From the NCBI RefSeq assembly GCF_003319125.1, contig NZ_QOHG01000004.1:124001-188000 (forward strand): a stretch of DNA of 64,000 nucleotides, given 5' to 3'. Positions 16,229-26,207 of this stretch are shown here, piece by piece. Position 1 is the stretch's first letter. The number at the start of each line of letters is the position of its first letter. The position numbers and the translations under genes are program-made. The notes below the pieces were generated by a model that was not told the origin of the DNA, ran no database searches, and saw only the letters and a list, made by a program, of their open reading frames with translations. The DNA comes from Blastococcus sp. TF02A-26 (lineage in GTDB: Bacteria > Actinomycetota > Actinomycetes > Mycobacteriales > Geodermatophilaceae).

Positions 16229-17335
16229 TCAGTCTCCCAGGCGGTGGGCGGGTGCCACCTCACCCAGTGCGGTGAGGAAGGCCTCGGTCTCGGCGGGCGT
16301 GCCGGCGGTCACCCGCAGCCAGCCGGGGATGCCGACGTCGCGCACGAGGACGTCGCGGTCCAGCATGGCCTGCCAGGCGGCGTGCGCGTCGGCGAACCGG
16401 CCGAAGAGCACGAAGTTCGCGTCGCTCGGGACGCTGGTCAGCCCCAGGCCCGGCAGCGCGGCGACGATGCGGTCGCGCTCGGCCTTGACCGCGTCGACCG
16501 TCGCCAGCAGCGCGTCGGTGTGCGCCAGCGCGGCCCGGGCGGCGGCCTGGGTGAGCGCGCTCAGGTGGTAGGGCAGCCGGACCAGCTGCAGGGCGTCGAC
16601 GACGGCCGGGTCGGCGGCCAGGTAGCCCAGCCGCAGCCCGGCCATACCGAAGGCCTTGCTCATCGTGCGGCTGACGACCAGCCGGGGGCGGCCGGGCAGC
16701 AGGCTCAGCGCGGACGGCGTCCCGGTGCGGGCGAACTCGGCGTAGGCCTCGTCGACGACGAGCACCCCGGTCGTGGCCTCGTAGAGCGCCTCGATGGTGG
16801 CCAGGTCGACCGCGGTGCCGGTCGGGTTGTTGGGGCTGGTCACGAAGACCACGTCCGGCCGGAGCTCGCGCACCTGCGCGGCGGCGGCGTCCGGGTCGAT
16901 CGTGAAGTCGGCGCGGCGGTGCCCGTCGACCCAGCCGGTGCCGGTGCCCGCGGAGATGATCGGGTGCATCGAGTACGACGGCGTGAACCCCAGCGCGGTG
17001 CGGCCGGCGCCGCCGAAGGCCTGCAGGATCTGCTGCAGCACCTCGTTGGAGCCGTTGGCCGCCCACACCTGCTCGGGCCCGAACCGCTCCCCCGCCGTCC
17101 GGGTCAGGTACGCCGCGAGGTCGGTGCGCAGCGCGACCGCGTCCCGGTCGGGGTAGCGGTTCAGCTCCACGGCGGCCTCGGCCAGCGCCGTGGCGAGGTC
17201 GGCGAGCAGCTCCGGGGGCAGCGGATAGGGGTTCTCGTTGGTGTTGAGCCGGTGGGTGACCTGAAGCTGCGGGGCCCCGTACGGCGTCTTGCCGCGCAGC
17301 TCCGGGCGCAGCGGCAGGGCGTCGAGCGAGGTCAT
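16229..17335 (-). CDS. hisC: histidinol-phosphate aminotransferase
   Basis: A 368-residue PLP-dependent class II aminotransferase that converts imidazole acetol phosphate and glutamate to histidinol phosphate. The Schiff-base lysine is in [16 protein letters not shown]; the PLP-binding Asp and Tyr are in [11 protein letters not shown]. The N-terminal substrate loop LNTNENPYP is present. The ATG at 17335 overlaps the hisD stop by four bases. Confidence 0.96.
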   Translation of the reverse strand: MTSLDALPLRPELRGKTPYGAPQLQVTHRLNTNENPYPLPPELLADLATALAEAAVELNRYPDRDAVALRTDLAAYLTRTAGERFGPEQVWAANGSNEVLQQILQAFGGAGRTALGFTPSYSMHPIISAGTGTGWVDGHRRADFTIDPDAAAAQVRELRPDVVFVTSPNNPTGTAVDLATIEALYEATTGVLVVDEAYAEFARTGTPSALSLLPGRPRLVVSRTMSKAFGMAGLRLGYLAADPAVVDALQLVRLPYHLSALTQAAARAALAHTDALLATVDAVKAERDRIVAALPGLGLTSVPSDANFVLFGRFADAHAAWQAMLDRDVLVRDVGIPGWLRVTAGTPAETEAFLTALGEVAPAHRLGD

Positions 17336-18636
17336 GCGCGCTGCCGCGCCCGCACCGCCGCCGCGTGGGCGGGCAGGTCCTCGGCGCCGGCGAGGGCGTC
17401 GATGTGGCCGGCGACCTCGGCGAGGGCCTGCTCGTCGTACTCCACGACGTGGATGCCGCGCAGGAACGACTGCACGCTCAGCCCGCTGGAGTGCCGCGCG
17501 CAGCCGCCGGTGGGCAGCACGTGGTTCGAGCCGGCGCAGTAGTCGCCGAGGCTCACCGGCGACCAGGCGCCGACGAAGATGGCGCCGGCGTTGCGCACCC
17601 GCGCCGCGACCTCGCGGGCGTCGCGGGTCTGGATCTCCAGGTGCTCCGCGGCGTAGGCGTCGACCACGCGCAGGCCCGCCTCCACGTCGTCGACCAGGAC
17701 GATGCCGGACTGGGTGCCGTGCAGCGCGGTGCTGATGCGGTCGGAGTGCTTGGTGGCCGCGACCTGGGCGGGGACGAGGCTCAGGACGGCGTCGGCCAGC
17801 TCCTCGCTGTCGGTGACCAGGACCGCGCCGGCCAGCGGGTCGTGCTCGGCCTGGCTGATCAGGTCGGCGGCGACGTGCGCCGGGTCGGCGGTGTCGTCGG
17901 CGAGGATCGCGACCTCGGTCGGGCCGGCCTCGGAGTCGATGCCGATGAGCCCGCGCAGCAGCCGCTTGGCCGCCGTCACGTAGACGTTGCCCGGACCGGT
18001 GACCATGTCGACCGGCTCGCAGGACCCCGCGCCGTAGCCGAAGACGGCGATCGCCTGGGCACCGCCGACGGCGTAGACCTCGGTGACGCCGAGCAGCGCG
18101 CAGGCGGCCAGCACGCCGGGGTCGGGCAGCCCGCCGTTGTCGCGCTGCGGCGGGGAGGCGACGGCGATGGACTCGACGCCGGCGATCTGCGCCGGGACGA
18201 CGTTCATGACCACGCTGGACAGCAGCGGCGCCAGGCCTCCGGGCACGTACAGGCCGACCCGGCGGACGGGGACCCAGCGCTCGGTGACGGTGCCGCCGCG
18301 GACGACCTGGGTGGTGACGTCGGTGCGGGCCTGGTCGGCGTGCACCCGGCGGACGCGGGCGATCGCCTCCTCGAGCGCCGCCCGCACGGTCGGGTCGATG
18401 GTGTAGAGGGCCTCGGTGATCGCCGCCGGCGGGACCGCGAAGTCCTCGGCGTCCACCCCGTCGAGCCGGGCGGTGATCTCGCGGACCGCCTGGGCGCCGC
18501 GCACGCGCACGTCCTCGCACAGCGGGCGCACCGTGGTCAGCACCGAGTCGATGTCGGTGGCGGCGCGGGGCAGCAGCCCGGAGAGCTCGCGCACCCCCGG
18601 CAGCGCGGATCCGCGCAGGTCGATGCGGCTGAGCAC
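17332..18636 (-). CDS. hisD: histidinol dehydrogenase
   Basis: A 434-residue zinc enzyme that oxidises histidinol to histidine in two steps. Family motifs include [45 protein letters not shown] and the catalytic [19 protein letters not shown]. The GTG at 18636 has GGAGG seven bases upstream. A TACCCT -10 (18683-18678) would give a 35-base leader. It heads the hisD-hisC-hisB unit and is divergent from the LON-domain gene. Confidence 0.97.
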   Translation of the reverse strand: MLSRIDLRGSALPGVRELSGLLPRAATDIDSVLTTVRPLCEDVRVRGAQAVREITARLDGVDAEDFAVPPAAITEALYTIDPTVRAALEEAIARVRRVHADQARTDVTTQVVRGGTVTERWVPVRRVGLYVPGGLAPLLSSVVMNVVPAQIAGVESIAVASPPQRDNGGLPDPGVLAACALLGVTEVYAVGGAQAIAVFGYGAGSCEPVDMVTGPGNVYVTAAKRLLRGLIGIDSEAGPTEVAILADDTADPAHVAADLISQAEHDPLAGAVLVTDSEELADAVLSLVPAQVAATKHSDRISTALHGTQSGIVLVDDVEAGLRVVDAYAAEHLEIQTRDAREVAARVRNAGAIFVGAWSPVSLGDYCAGSNHVLPTGGCARHSSGLSVQSFLRGIHVVEYDEQALAEVAGHIDALAGAEDLPAHAAAVRARQRA

Positions 18637-18713
18637 GGGGATGCCTCCGGGGAGCGGCGAGGGGACGGCGACCTCCCAGGGTAGCCGCGGCCGGTACCGC
18701 CACCCCGGGGCCC

Positions 18714-18719
18714 TAGGCT
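18714..18719 (+). promoter_or_regulatory. -10 element of the LON-domain gene (leaderless)
   Basis: TAGGCT six bases before the GTG at 18726, the same hexamer as used for hisA and lspA. Confidence 0.5.
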
Positions 18720-18725
18720 CGCCGC

Positions 18726-19607
18726 GTGGGCATGCAAGCCGGCGCTGTCATCCCGCTCTTCCCGCTGGGGACGCCCCTCTTCCCGGGCGTCGTCCTGCCC
18801 CTGCGCATCTTCGAGCCGCGGTACCGCCGGCTGATGCGCGACCTGCTGGTGCAGCGGGCCGAGGAGCGGACGCCCGGCTTCTTCGGCGTCGTGGCCATCC
18901 GGCAGGGCTGGGAGGTCGAGCGGGTGGCGCCGGCCGAGGCGCTCTACGACATCGGCTGCACCGCCCGGCTGCAGTCGGTGCGGCCGCTGTCCGACGGTGG
19001 GTTCCACATCTCCACGGTCGGCGGGGACCGGTTCCGGCTGCTCGACGTCCTGGTCGCCGACGACCCGCCCTACCTGCAGGCCGAGGTCGAGTGGCTGGCC
19101 GAGGAGGAGGCCGCCGAGGAGGCCGCGGGCGACGCGGAGGGCATCGTGGGGCTGCCCGGCGAGGTGCCCCTGGCCCCGCCGGACGAGGCGGCCGCGGCCG
19201 GGTTGGACGAGCTCGTCGACTCGGTCGCCCGGGGCAGCATGGACGTCCTCGTGCGCAACGTCGGTGACCTGTTCGCCCGGTACGTGGCCGCGGTCGGCGC
19301 GCTGCGCGTGGGCGACGGCGAGGAGGTGGCCGAGGCCGGGGACAGACCCGTCCCGCCCAGCAGCGACGCGGAGAGCGCCGCGCTCATGGCCGCGGTGGGC
19401 GACGACCCGACGGCGCTGTCCTACCTCGTGGCCTCGGCGGCGCTGCTGACCACCGAGGACCGGCAGGCACTGTTGGCGGAGTCGGCGACCCGCCGGCGGC
19501 TGGCCACCGAGTCCCGGCTGCTGCGCCGGGAGCTGACGCTGCTGGAGACGATCGGCGCGGTGCCGGCGCCGCTGCAGCGCTTCGCCGGTCCCACCAGCGT
19601 CAACTAG
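18726..19607 (+). CDS. LON N-terminal domain protein
   Basis: A 293-residue protein with the LON substrate-binding domain alone, without the AAA+ or protease domains. The start [28 protein letters not shown] is typical of stand-alone members. An acidic Ala/Glu-rich linker at about residues 120-160 follows, then a helical C-terminal part. The role is unknown; it may bind peptides or proteins. The GTG at 18726 fits a leaderless promoter. It is convergent with the small gene at 19611, with only three bases between stop codons. Confidence 0.88.
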   Translation: MGMQAGAVIPLFPLGTPLFPGVVLPLRIFEPRYRRLMRDLLVQRAEERTPGFFGVVAIRQGWEVERVAPAEALYDIGCTARLQSVRPLSDGGFHISTVGGDRFRLLDVLVADDPPYLQAEVEWLAEEEAAEEAAGDAEGIVGLPGEVPLAPPDEAAAAGLDELVDSVARGSMDVLVRNVGDLFARYVAAVGALRVGDGEEVAEAGDRPVPPSSDAESAALMAAVGDDPTALSYLVASAALLTTEDRQALLAESATRRRLATESRLLRRELTLLETIGAVPAPLQRFAGPTSVN

Positions 19608-19610
19608 GCG

Positions 19611-19838
19611 TCACCACGTCAGCGGGCCGCCGGCGGAGATGTCCTCGGCCACCTCGACGGTGGCCGCCGGGTACGCGCTGACGACGATCCGGCCGGCGAG
19701 GAAACGCTCGACGTAGATGAAGCCGGCGGCGAAGGCCGCGGTCACGTCCACGAACTCCTGCCGGCGGCCACCGCTGGTCAGCACCAGGTGGCCGATGGAC
19801 ACGGTCTTGTCCTCGAGCTGCAGGTCGGCGAGCTTCAC
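19611..19838 (-). CDS. hypothetical 75-residue protein
   Basis: Unrecognised small soluble protein with alternating hydrophobic strands (KTVSIGHLVLTSG, RIVVSAYPAATVEV). The GTG at 19838 is the only good start inside a longer open frame. Codon use fits the genome. It follows the DUF2283 gene by 62 bases and may share its transcript. Confidence 0.5.
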   Translation of the reverse strand: MKLADLQLEDKTVSIGHLVLTSGGRRQEFVDVTAAFAAGFIYVERFLAGRIVVSAYPAATVEVAEDISAGGPLTW

Positions 19839-19900
19839 GACCTCATCGTCGCGGGTGAGCGGCGCTGTGACGACATGTTTCGAGCGCCTGCCCAGGCACC

Positions 19901-20158
19901 TCAGGGCGTGGCGAGACCCGGCGGGACTGCGCGCTCGTCGAGGAACTCGATCCCGATGAGCCGGCCCCGCTCGTCGAAGTCCAGGACGACGTCGCCGATC
20001 CCGGGCAGCGGGTTCTCGACGATCCGCTGCGACACGGCCTCGCCGGCGCCGATCCGGCCGAAGGCCACGTAACCGGCACCGGCCCCCCGGTCCCACTCCA
20101 GCGACAGGGTGACGGTCCGCTCGGACGTCGGCTCCTCCGCGGGCACGACGGCGATCAT
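19901..20158 (-). CDS. DUF2283-type small protein
   Basis: An 85-residue protein matching the DUF2283 pattern: an opening strand with YVAF, then central VLDFDERGRLIGIEFLDE, where the family has a conserved D-x-x-G-x-(I/L)-x-G-(I/F)-E motif. The function of the family is unknown; it is usually a single small beta-rich domain. The ATG at 20158 is clear. Confidence 0.72.
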   Translation of the reverse strand: MIAVVPAEEPTSERTVTLSLEWDRGAGAGYVAFGRIGAGEAVSQRIVENPLPGIGDVVLDFDERGRLIGIEFLDERAVPPGLATP

Positions 20159-20254
20159 GCCCCTGCAGCCGGCGTCGTCGCTGTCACCCGGCAGCTGTGC
20201 TGTTCCGGTGCAACGCGACAGGAGCGCTGCCCGGCGAGGGTCCGTGGCTGACGA

Positions 20255-20896
20255 CTAGTCGCGGCCGAGGTCCTCGCCGGCGGCCAGCAGCGTCGCCACG
20301 ACGTAGACCAGCACCGCGACGAACGGCCCCACCGCCAGCGCCGGCATCGACGCCAGCTCCAGCCGGGTGGTCACGGTCGACCCGACGTCGGACAGCTCGT
20401 CGGCCGTCGGGCCGGGACCGAGCAGCTCCCCCAGCTGCCAGGCCAGCAGCCCGGCCAGGCCGGTGCCCACGGCGAGTGCCACGAGCACGGTGACCCCGCG
20501 ACGGCGGCGCAGCGACCAGGCAGCGATCCCGGCCAGCAGCCCGAGCCCGGCGAGGATCAGCACGAAGACGGCGTCATCGGCGGCGAAGAGCTCCGCGGAG
20601 GTGTCACCGAGGGCCTCCACGCCGCCGTCGGCGAGCACGCGGTAGTCCTCCCGCGGCGCCAGCGCCCACCACAGCAGGCCGGCAGGGATCCCGGTCAGGA
20701 CGAGGGCGGCGGTCAGTCGCAGCGCCGGCACGAGGTCGGCGCGCAGCTCCGCGACGCCACCCCACCGGCCGGCGACCGGCCGCGACCGCCGGTCGGCGCG
20801 ACGTCCGGTGGTCGTCACCGGGCCGGTGTCCGCGGCAGCCGGCAGCGGGCCGGCGGTGTCACTCACCCCTTCAGTGAACCCTCCCGGCGCGGTCAC
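20255..20896 (-). CDS. membrane protein, DUF2567-like
   Basis: A 213-residue protein with about 55 disordered N-terminal residues and four membrane segments (about residues 58-78, 108-125, 132-155 and 180-205). Between segments 1 and 2 lies an extracytoplasmic loop of the form PREDYRVLADGGVEAL...FFAADD-like, resembling the actinobacterial DUF2567 family. That resemblance is from memory and weak. A GTG at 20866 is an alternative start. It follows dnaE by 13 bases on the same strand. Confidence 0.6.
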   Translation of the reverse strand: MTAPGGFTEGVSDTAGPLPAAADTGPVTTTGRRADRRSRPVAGRWGGVAELRADLVPALRLTAALVLTGIPAGLLWWALAPREDYRVLADGGVEALGDTSAELFAADDAVFVLILAGLGLLAGIAAWSLRRRRGVTVLVALAVGTGLAGLLAWQLGELLGPGPTADELSDVGSTVTTRLELASMPALAVGPFVAVLVYVVATLLAAGEDLGRD

Positions 20897-20909
20897 GACC
20901 GGAGGGGGT

Positions 20910-23900
20910 TCACAGCAGCGCGACGCTGGTCGGCCCGAGCAGCGCCTTGATGTCGCCCATCAGCGCGGTGCTCGGCCGCACGCGCAGCCCCTGGTCCAGC
21001 CGCAGCACGGTCTCGCGGGCGCCGTTGACCAGCTTCAGCTGAACCTCGGTCGTGCCGGGGTGGCTGCCGAGAACCTCGCGCAGCCGCTCGACGACCGGCG
21101 GCGTGCAGCGGGCGGCCGGCATCGACACCAGCACCGGACCGCGCGGACCCTCGGTGAGCTCCGGGACGGTCACCTCGGCGCCGAACACCGACGGCTGGTC
21201 GTCGCGGCGGCTGATCCGGCCCTTGACCACGACGATCTGGTCGCGGACCACCCGCTCCGACACCTCGGCCCAGGTCTTGGGGAAGAACAGCACCTCGATG
21301 CCGGACTCGAGGTCCTCGACCGTCGCGATCGCCCACGGCGCGCCCTGCTTGTTGGTGCGCGGGGAGACCGCGGTGAGGATGCCGGCGATCGTGACGTTCG
21401 CGCCGTCCTCCACGCCACCGGCGTTGATCTCCGCGATCGGGGTGTCGGCGTGCGAGGTGAGCACGTGCTCCACCCCGTGCAGCGGGTGGTCGGAGACGTA
21501 GAGCCCGAGCATGTCGCGCTCGAACATGAGCCGCTCGTTCTTCGACCAGTCCGCGGTGGGAATGGTGATGTCGAGCGCGCCGGCGAACGGGTCGTCGGCG
21601 CCGGCGTCGTCGCCGAAGCTGCCGAAGAGGTCGAACTGCCCCTCGGCCTCCTTGCGCTTGAGCCCCATGGCCGAGTCCACCGCCTGCGCGTGGACGGCGA
21701 CGATGCCCTGCCGGGAGTGGCCGAGGGAGTCGAAGGCGCCGGCCTTGGCGAGGGACTCGATGACCTTCTTGTTGCAGGCCACCGTGTCGATCTTCTTCAT
21801 GAAGTCGGCGAAGTCCTTGAAGGCGCCCTTCTCCTCGCGGGCCCGCACGATCGAGTCGACGACGTTGTGGCCGACGTTGCGCACCGAGGCCAGGCCGAAG
21901 CGGATGTCGGTGCCGACGGCGGTGAAGTCCCAGGACGACTCGTTGACGTCCGGCGGGAGCACCTTGATGCCCATCCGGCGGCACTCGGCCAGGTAGATCG
22001 GCCGGCGGTCCTTGTCGTCCTGGACGCTGGTGAGGAGCCCGGCCATGTACTCGGCCGGGTAGTTCGCCTTGAGGTAGGCGGTCCAGTAGGAGACCAGGCC
22101 GTAGGCCGCCGAGTGCGCCTTGTTGAACGCGTAGTCGGCGAACGGGACGAGGATGTCCCACAGCGTCTTGATGGCGGCGGCCGAGAAGCCGCGCTCCTTC
22201 ATCCCGGCCTCGAAGCCGACGAACTCGGCGTCCAGGACGGACTTCTTCTTCTTGCCCATCGCACGGCGCAGCAGGTCGGCCTTGCCGAGGGAGTAGCCGG
22301 CGACCTTCTGCGCGATCGCCATGACCTGCTCCTGGTACACGATCAGGCCGTAGGTGCCGCCCAGGATCTCCTCGAGCGGCTCGGCCAGCTCGGGGTGGAT
22401 CGGCGTGATCTCCTGCTGGCCGTTCTTGCGCAGCGCGTAGTTGGTGTGCGAGTTCGCGCCCATCGGACCGGGTCGGTAGAGCGCGCCGACGGCGGAGATG
22501 TCCTCGAAGTTGTCCGGCCGCATGAGGCGCAGCAGCGAGCGCATCGGCCCGCCGTCGAACTGGAAGACGCCGAGGGTCTCGCCCCGGGACAGCAATGCGT
22601 ACGTGGCCGGGTCGGTGAGGTCCTTGCTGATCTCGTCGAGGTCGATGGCCTCTTTGCCGTTCGACACGATGTTGCGCAGCGCGTCGTCGATGACCGTGAG
22701 GTTGCGCAGGCCCAGGAAGTCCATCTTGAGCAGGCCGAGCGTCTCGCAGGTCGGGTAGTCGAACTGCGTGATGATCGCGCCGTCGGCCTCGCGGCGCATG
22801 ATCGGGATGCTGTCGATCAGCGGGTACCGGCCGATGATCACGCCGGCGGCGTGCACGCCCCACTGCCGCTTCAGGCCCTCGAGCTTGCGCGCCTGGTCGA
22901 CCACCTCGGCGGCGCCGGGGTCGGACTCGTAGCGGGCGCGGAACTCCGCGGCCTCCTTGTAGCGCTCGTGCTTGGGGTCGAAGACGCCCGACAGCGGGAT
23001 GCCCTTGCCCATCACGTCCGGGGGCATGAGCTTGGTCAGCTCGTCGCCCACCGAGAAGGGCCGGTCGAGCACGCGGGCGGCGTCCTTGATGGCGGCCTTG
23101 GCCTTGATCGTGCCGTAGGTGACGATCTGGCTGACCCGCTCCTCGCCGTACTTCTGCGAGACGTACTGGATGACCTCGCCGCGGCGGCGGTCGTCGAAGT
23201 CGATGTCGACGTCGGGCATGGAGACGCGCTCGGGGTTGAGGAAGCGCTCGAAGATGAGGCCGTGGGCCAGCGGGTCCAGGTCGGTGATGCCCATGGCGTA
23301 GGCGGCCAGCGAGCCGGCGGCCGACCCACGGCCGGGCCCCACGCGGATGCCGTTGTCCTTGGCCCAGTTGATGAAGTCGGCGACCACGAGGAAGTACCCC
23401 GGGAAGCCCATCTGGCAGATGATCCCGGTCTCGTAGTCGGCCTGCTTGCGCACGTGGTCGGGGATGCCGTTCGGGTAGCGCTTGTGCAGCCCGCGCTCGA
23501 CCTCCTTGATGAACCAGGAGGTCTCGTCCTCCCCCGGCGGCAGCGGGAAGCGCGGCATGAGGTCCGCACCCTCGGTGAACTGGACCTCGCACTGCTCGGC
23601 GACCAGCAACGTGTTGTCGCACGCCGAGCGCAGGTCGCCGTCGAACAGCGCGCGCATCTCCGCGGCGCTCTTCAGGTAGTAGCCGTCGCCGTTGAAGCGG
23701 AAGCGGTTGGTCTCGTTCAGCCGCGAGCCGGTCTGGATGCACAGCAGCGCGTCGTGCGCCTGCGCGTCCTCCTTGTGCGTGTAGTGCAGGTCGTTGGTGG
23801 CCAGCAGCGGGATCCCGAGGTCCTTCGCGATGGCCATGAGCGCCGGGCGGGTCTTCTTCTCGATGGACAGCCCGTGGTCCATCAGCTCGGCGTAGAAGTT

Positions 23901-24464
23901 CTCCTTGCCGAAGATGTCCTGGAAGTCGGCCGCGGCCGCCCGCGCCTTGTCCTCCTTGCCGGCGCGCAGCCACATGTTCACCTCGCCCGACGGGCAGCCG
24001 GTGGTGGCGATCAGGCCCGTGCCGTACCTCTCCAGCAGGTCCCGGTCGAAGCGCGGCTTGCGGTACTGGCCCTCGAGGCTGGCCAGCGAGGAGATGCGGA
24101 AGAGGTTGTGCATCCCCTCGGTGGTGCGGGCCAGCAGCGTCATGTGCGTGTACGCCGCCTTGCCGCGGTTGGACCCGCCGTCGCCCTCCTCGTCGATGAG
24201 GTTGTCACCGAAGTCGAACGGGGCGCGGTCGAAGCGCGAGCCGGGCGTGTAGTAGCCCTCCATGCCGATGATCGGCTTCACGCCGGCGGAGTTCGCCTGC
24301 TTGTAGAAGTCGTAGGCGCCGAACACGTTGCCGTGGTCGGTCATCGCCAGTGCCGGCATCCCGTGCTCGGCGGCGGCCTTGGTCACCTCGGGCAGCTTCG
24401 CCGCGCCGTCCAACATCGAGTACTCGGTGTGGACGTGCAGGTGGACGAAGGAGTCGCTGCTCAC
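20910..24464 (-). CDS. dnaE: DNA polymerase III alpha subunit
   Basis: A 1184-residue DnaE1-type replicative polymerase. The PHP domain is at the N-terminus (HLHVHTEYSMLDGA, residues 7-20). The catalytic aspartates are in PDVDIDFDDRRRGEVIQYV. A helix-hairpin-helix and OB-fold region is near the C-terminus (ANVTIAGILTAVSPRTNKQG). Length and start match actinobacterial DnaE1. I chose the GTG at 24464, just before the conserved PHP start, with GAGGAGATC upstream. The 214 bases upstream (24465-24678) hold no gene. Confidence 0.97.
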   Translation of the reverse strand: MSSDSFVHLHVHTEYSMLDGAAKLPEVTKAAAEHGMPALAMTDHGNVFGAYDFYKQANSAGVKPIIGMEGYYTPGSRFDRAPFDFGDNLIDEEGDGGSNRGKAAYTHMTLLARTTEGMHNLFRISSLASLEGQYRKPRFDRDLLERYGTGLIATTGCPSGEVNMWLRAGKEDKARAAAADFQDIFGKENFYAELMDHGLSIEKKTRPALMAIAKDLGIPLLATNDLHYTHKEDAQAHDALLCIQTGSRLNETNRFRFNGDGYYLKSAAEMRALFDGDLRSACDNTLLVAEQCEVQFTEGADLMPRFPLPPGEDETSWFIKEVERGLHKRYPNGIPDHVRKQADYETGIICQMGFPGYFLVVADFINWAKDNGIRVGPGRGSAAGSLAAYAMGITDLDPLAHGLIFERFLNPERVSMPDVDIDFDDRRRGEVIQYVSQKYGEERVSQIVTYGTIKAKAAIKDAARVLDRPFSVGDELTKLMPPDVMGKGIPLSGVFDPKHERYKEAAEFRARYESDPGAAEVVDQARKLEGLKRQWGVHAAGVIIGRYPLIDSIPIMRREADGAIITQFDYPTCETLGLLKMDFLGLRNLTVIDDALRNIVSNGKEAIDLDEISKDLTDPATYALLSRGETLGVFQFDGGPMRSLLRLMRPDNFEDISAVGALYRPGPMGANSHTNYALRKNGQQEITPIHPELAEPLEEILGGTYGLIVYQEQVMAIAQKVAGYSLGKADLLRRAMGKKKKSVLDAEFVGFEAGMKERGFSAAAIKTLWDILVPFADYAFNKAHSAAYGLVSYWTAYLKANYPAEYMAGLLTSVQDDKDRRPIYLAECRRMGIKVLPPDVNESSWDFTAVGTDIRFGLASVRNVGHNVVDSIVRAREEKGAFKDFADFMKKIDTVACNKKVIESLAKAGAFDSLGHSRQGIVAVHAQAVDSAMGLKRKEAEGQFDLFGSFGDDAGADDPFAGALDITIPTADWSKNERLMFERDMLGLYVSDHPLHGVEHVLTSHADTPIAEINAGGVEDGANVTIAGILTAVSPRTNKQGAPWAIATVEDLESGIEVLFFPKTWAEVSERVVRDQIVVVKGRISRRDDQPSVFGAEVTVPELTEGPRGPVLVSMPAARCTPPVVERLREVLGSHPGTTEVQLKLVNGARETVLRLDQGLRVRPSTALMGDIKALLGPTSVALL

Positions 24465-24678
24465 GGTTCGGTCGATCTCCTCGTGGTCGTGCGTGCCCGA
24501 CCGTCGGCGGGCCGGCGGGCGACCGGTGGGGAAGACCGGCGGTGCGGGGTCCTGGTCGGGCCCGGGGAGCTCGACGGAGCTCCGGGGCCGCCCCTGATCC
24601 TCGCACTGGGAGCTGTCTACGCCGAGGGTCTGACGGAACGTGTCACGACCGTCCGGCGGGTCGGCGGCGTCCGCTTCG

Positions 24679-25365
24679 TCACACCACCGAGTGCCGGAGG
24701 TGGGGACGGCGCCGGAGGGACCTGGCACGCGCCAGGACCGTCGTCCCGCCCAGCACGACGACGGCCACCGCCGCGTGCAGCAGCGCCCGCCGGACGTACC
24801 CACCGTCGGTCCCGTCGACGGTCCAGGTGAGCACCTCGCGGACCGACCAGAACGGCAGGGCGCGGGGCGCGTCGCCCGCCGGGTCCAGGAGCATCTGCAA
24901 CCCCGCGACGACCAGCAGGAGCATCGCCGACTCCAGGGGCCGGCGCAGCAGGGCGGCCACCACCAGCCCCACCGGAAGGGCGACGGCGACGGTCAGCCCG
25001 AGCGCGAGCAGGATGCCCGCCCACCGCTCGGGACGCCGGTCGACCAGGACCACGGCGGCGTACAGCCCGGCCAGCGGCAGCGCGAAGGACGACAGCCCGA
25101 GCACCCGCCCGGCCAGCAGCTCGCCGGCACCGAACCCCGACAGCCGCAGCCGTGGGTCGATCTCCTGCCCGGCCAGGCCGGCGAACGCCGCCAGCGTCGA
25201 CAGCGACCACGCCAGACCCATCGCCAGGAACCGGATGGACTGGCCCTCCAGGTCGTGCCGCGCGGCGTAGAACGCCAGGGGCACCAGGACCATGAGCACC
25301 ACGACGGTGCGCCGGCGCAGCAGGTCGACCACGGTGGCACGTGCCACCGCCCGCACCCGGCTCAC
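24679..25365 (-). CDS. ABC transporter permease (ABC-2-like)
   Basis: A 228-residue integral membrane protein with about six hydrophobic segments and basic cytoplasmic ends. It is the probable permease for the ATPase at 25362-26207, with which it overlaps by four bases (GTGA). Sequence alone does not place it in a named family; ABC-2 type is inferred from size and partner. The substrate is unknown. Confidence 0.75.
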   Translation of the reverse strand: MSRVRAVARATVVDLLRRRTVVVLMVLVPLAFYAARHDLEGQSIRFLAMGLAWSLSTLAAFAGLAGQEIDPRLRLSGFGAGELLAGRVLGLSSFALPLAGLYAAVVLVDRRPERWAGILLALGLTVAVALPVGLVVAALLRRPLESAMLLLVVAGLQMLLDPAGDAPRALPFWSVREVLTWTVDGTDGGYVRRALLHAAVAVVVLGGTTVLARARSLRRRPHLRHSVV

Positions 25366-26207
25366 CGCGACCGCCTCCGGGCCACGGCTCCCTCGCGCCC
25401 CAGGTCCAGGACCCGGTCCACCCGCTTGAGCTGCTCGGGCCGGTGGGTCACGACGACGACGGCCCGCCCCTCGTCGCGCCAGTGCCACACCTGCTCCCAG
25501 AAGTCGAGGAAGGACTCCCCGTCGAAGCCCTGGTACGGCTCGTCCAGCAGCAGGACGGCCGGGTCCCCCAGCGCGGCCAGGACGACGTTGAGCTTCTGCC
25601 GGGTTCCCCCGGACAGGTCGCCCACCAGCCTCCGGTCGGGTACCCAGTCCAGGTCTGCGGCCAGGCGGGCGCCGTGCCGGCGGGCCTCCGCCCGGCTCAG
25701 GCCACGCCCGGCACCCACCAGCTCCATGTGCTCCTCGGCGCGCAGCAGGTCCACCAGCGCCGGGCGCTGGGGGCAGTAGCCCAGACCGCCGGTGACGGTC
25801 ACCGAGCCCGCGTCCGGGCTCTCCAGTCCGGCGCAGATGCGCAGCAGGGTGGACTTCCCGACGCCGTTGGGCCCGATCACCGCCGCCACCTCGCCCCCGG
25901 CGACGGCCAGGTCGACGCCGGTGAGAACCGGTCGCCCGCGGTACGTCTTCACGACGCCCTCGACCAGGAGCCGGGCCGGCCCCACCGACGGCGGCGGCGT
26001 GACGGGCGCGCCGGCCAGCTCACCGGCGAGCAGACGGGCGTAGTCGACGGCCGGGCCGAAGGCCACGAGCGGATCCTCCCCACTGTCGGCGAGGTGCTGC
26101 CGGGCCTCGGCCAGCACCTGGTCGTGATGCCAGCCGTCGACGTTCTCCCGGCGCAGCGCGCGGCCGAGGTCGTCGAGCCACCCGGCGGCCGCTCCGTCCG
26201 GGCTCAC
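25362..26207 (-). CDS. ABC transporter ATPase with N-terminal HAAS-like domain
   Basis: A 281-residue protein. Residues about 85-275 form an ABC ATPase: Walker A GPNGVGKST, signature LSGGTRQKLN, Walker B AVLLLDEPYQGFD and switch His in VVVTHRPEQ. Residues 1-80 are a helical module (WLDDLGRALRRENVDGWHHD) resembling the HAAS/DUF1700-type domain that normally accompanies PadR regulators. Such a fusion to an ATPase is unusual. The GTG start overlaps the padR stop, giving padR-ATPase-permease as one coupled unit, probably autoregulated. Confidence 0.85.
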   Translation of the reverse strand: MSPDGAAAGWLDDLGRALRRENVDGWHHDQVLAEARQHLADSGEDPLVAFGPAVDYARLLAGELAGAPVTPPPSVGPARLLVEGVVKTYRGRPVLTGVDLAVAGGEVAAVIGPNGVGKSTLLRICAGLESPDAGSVTVTGGLGYCPQRPALVDLLRAEEHMELVGAGRGLSRAEARRHGARLAADLDWVPDRRLVGDLSGGTRQKLNVVLAALGDPAVLLLDEPYQGFDGESFLDFWEQVWHWRDEGRAVVVVTHRPEQLKRVDRVLDLGREGAVARRRSR

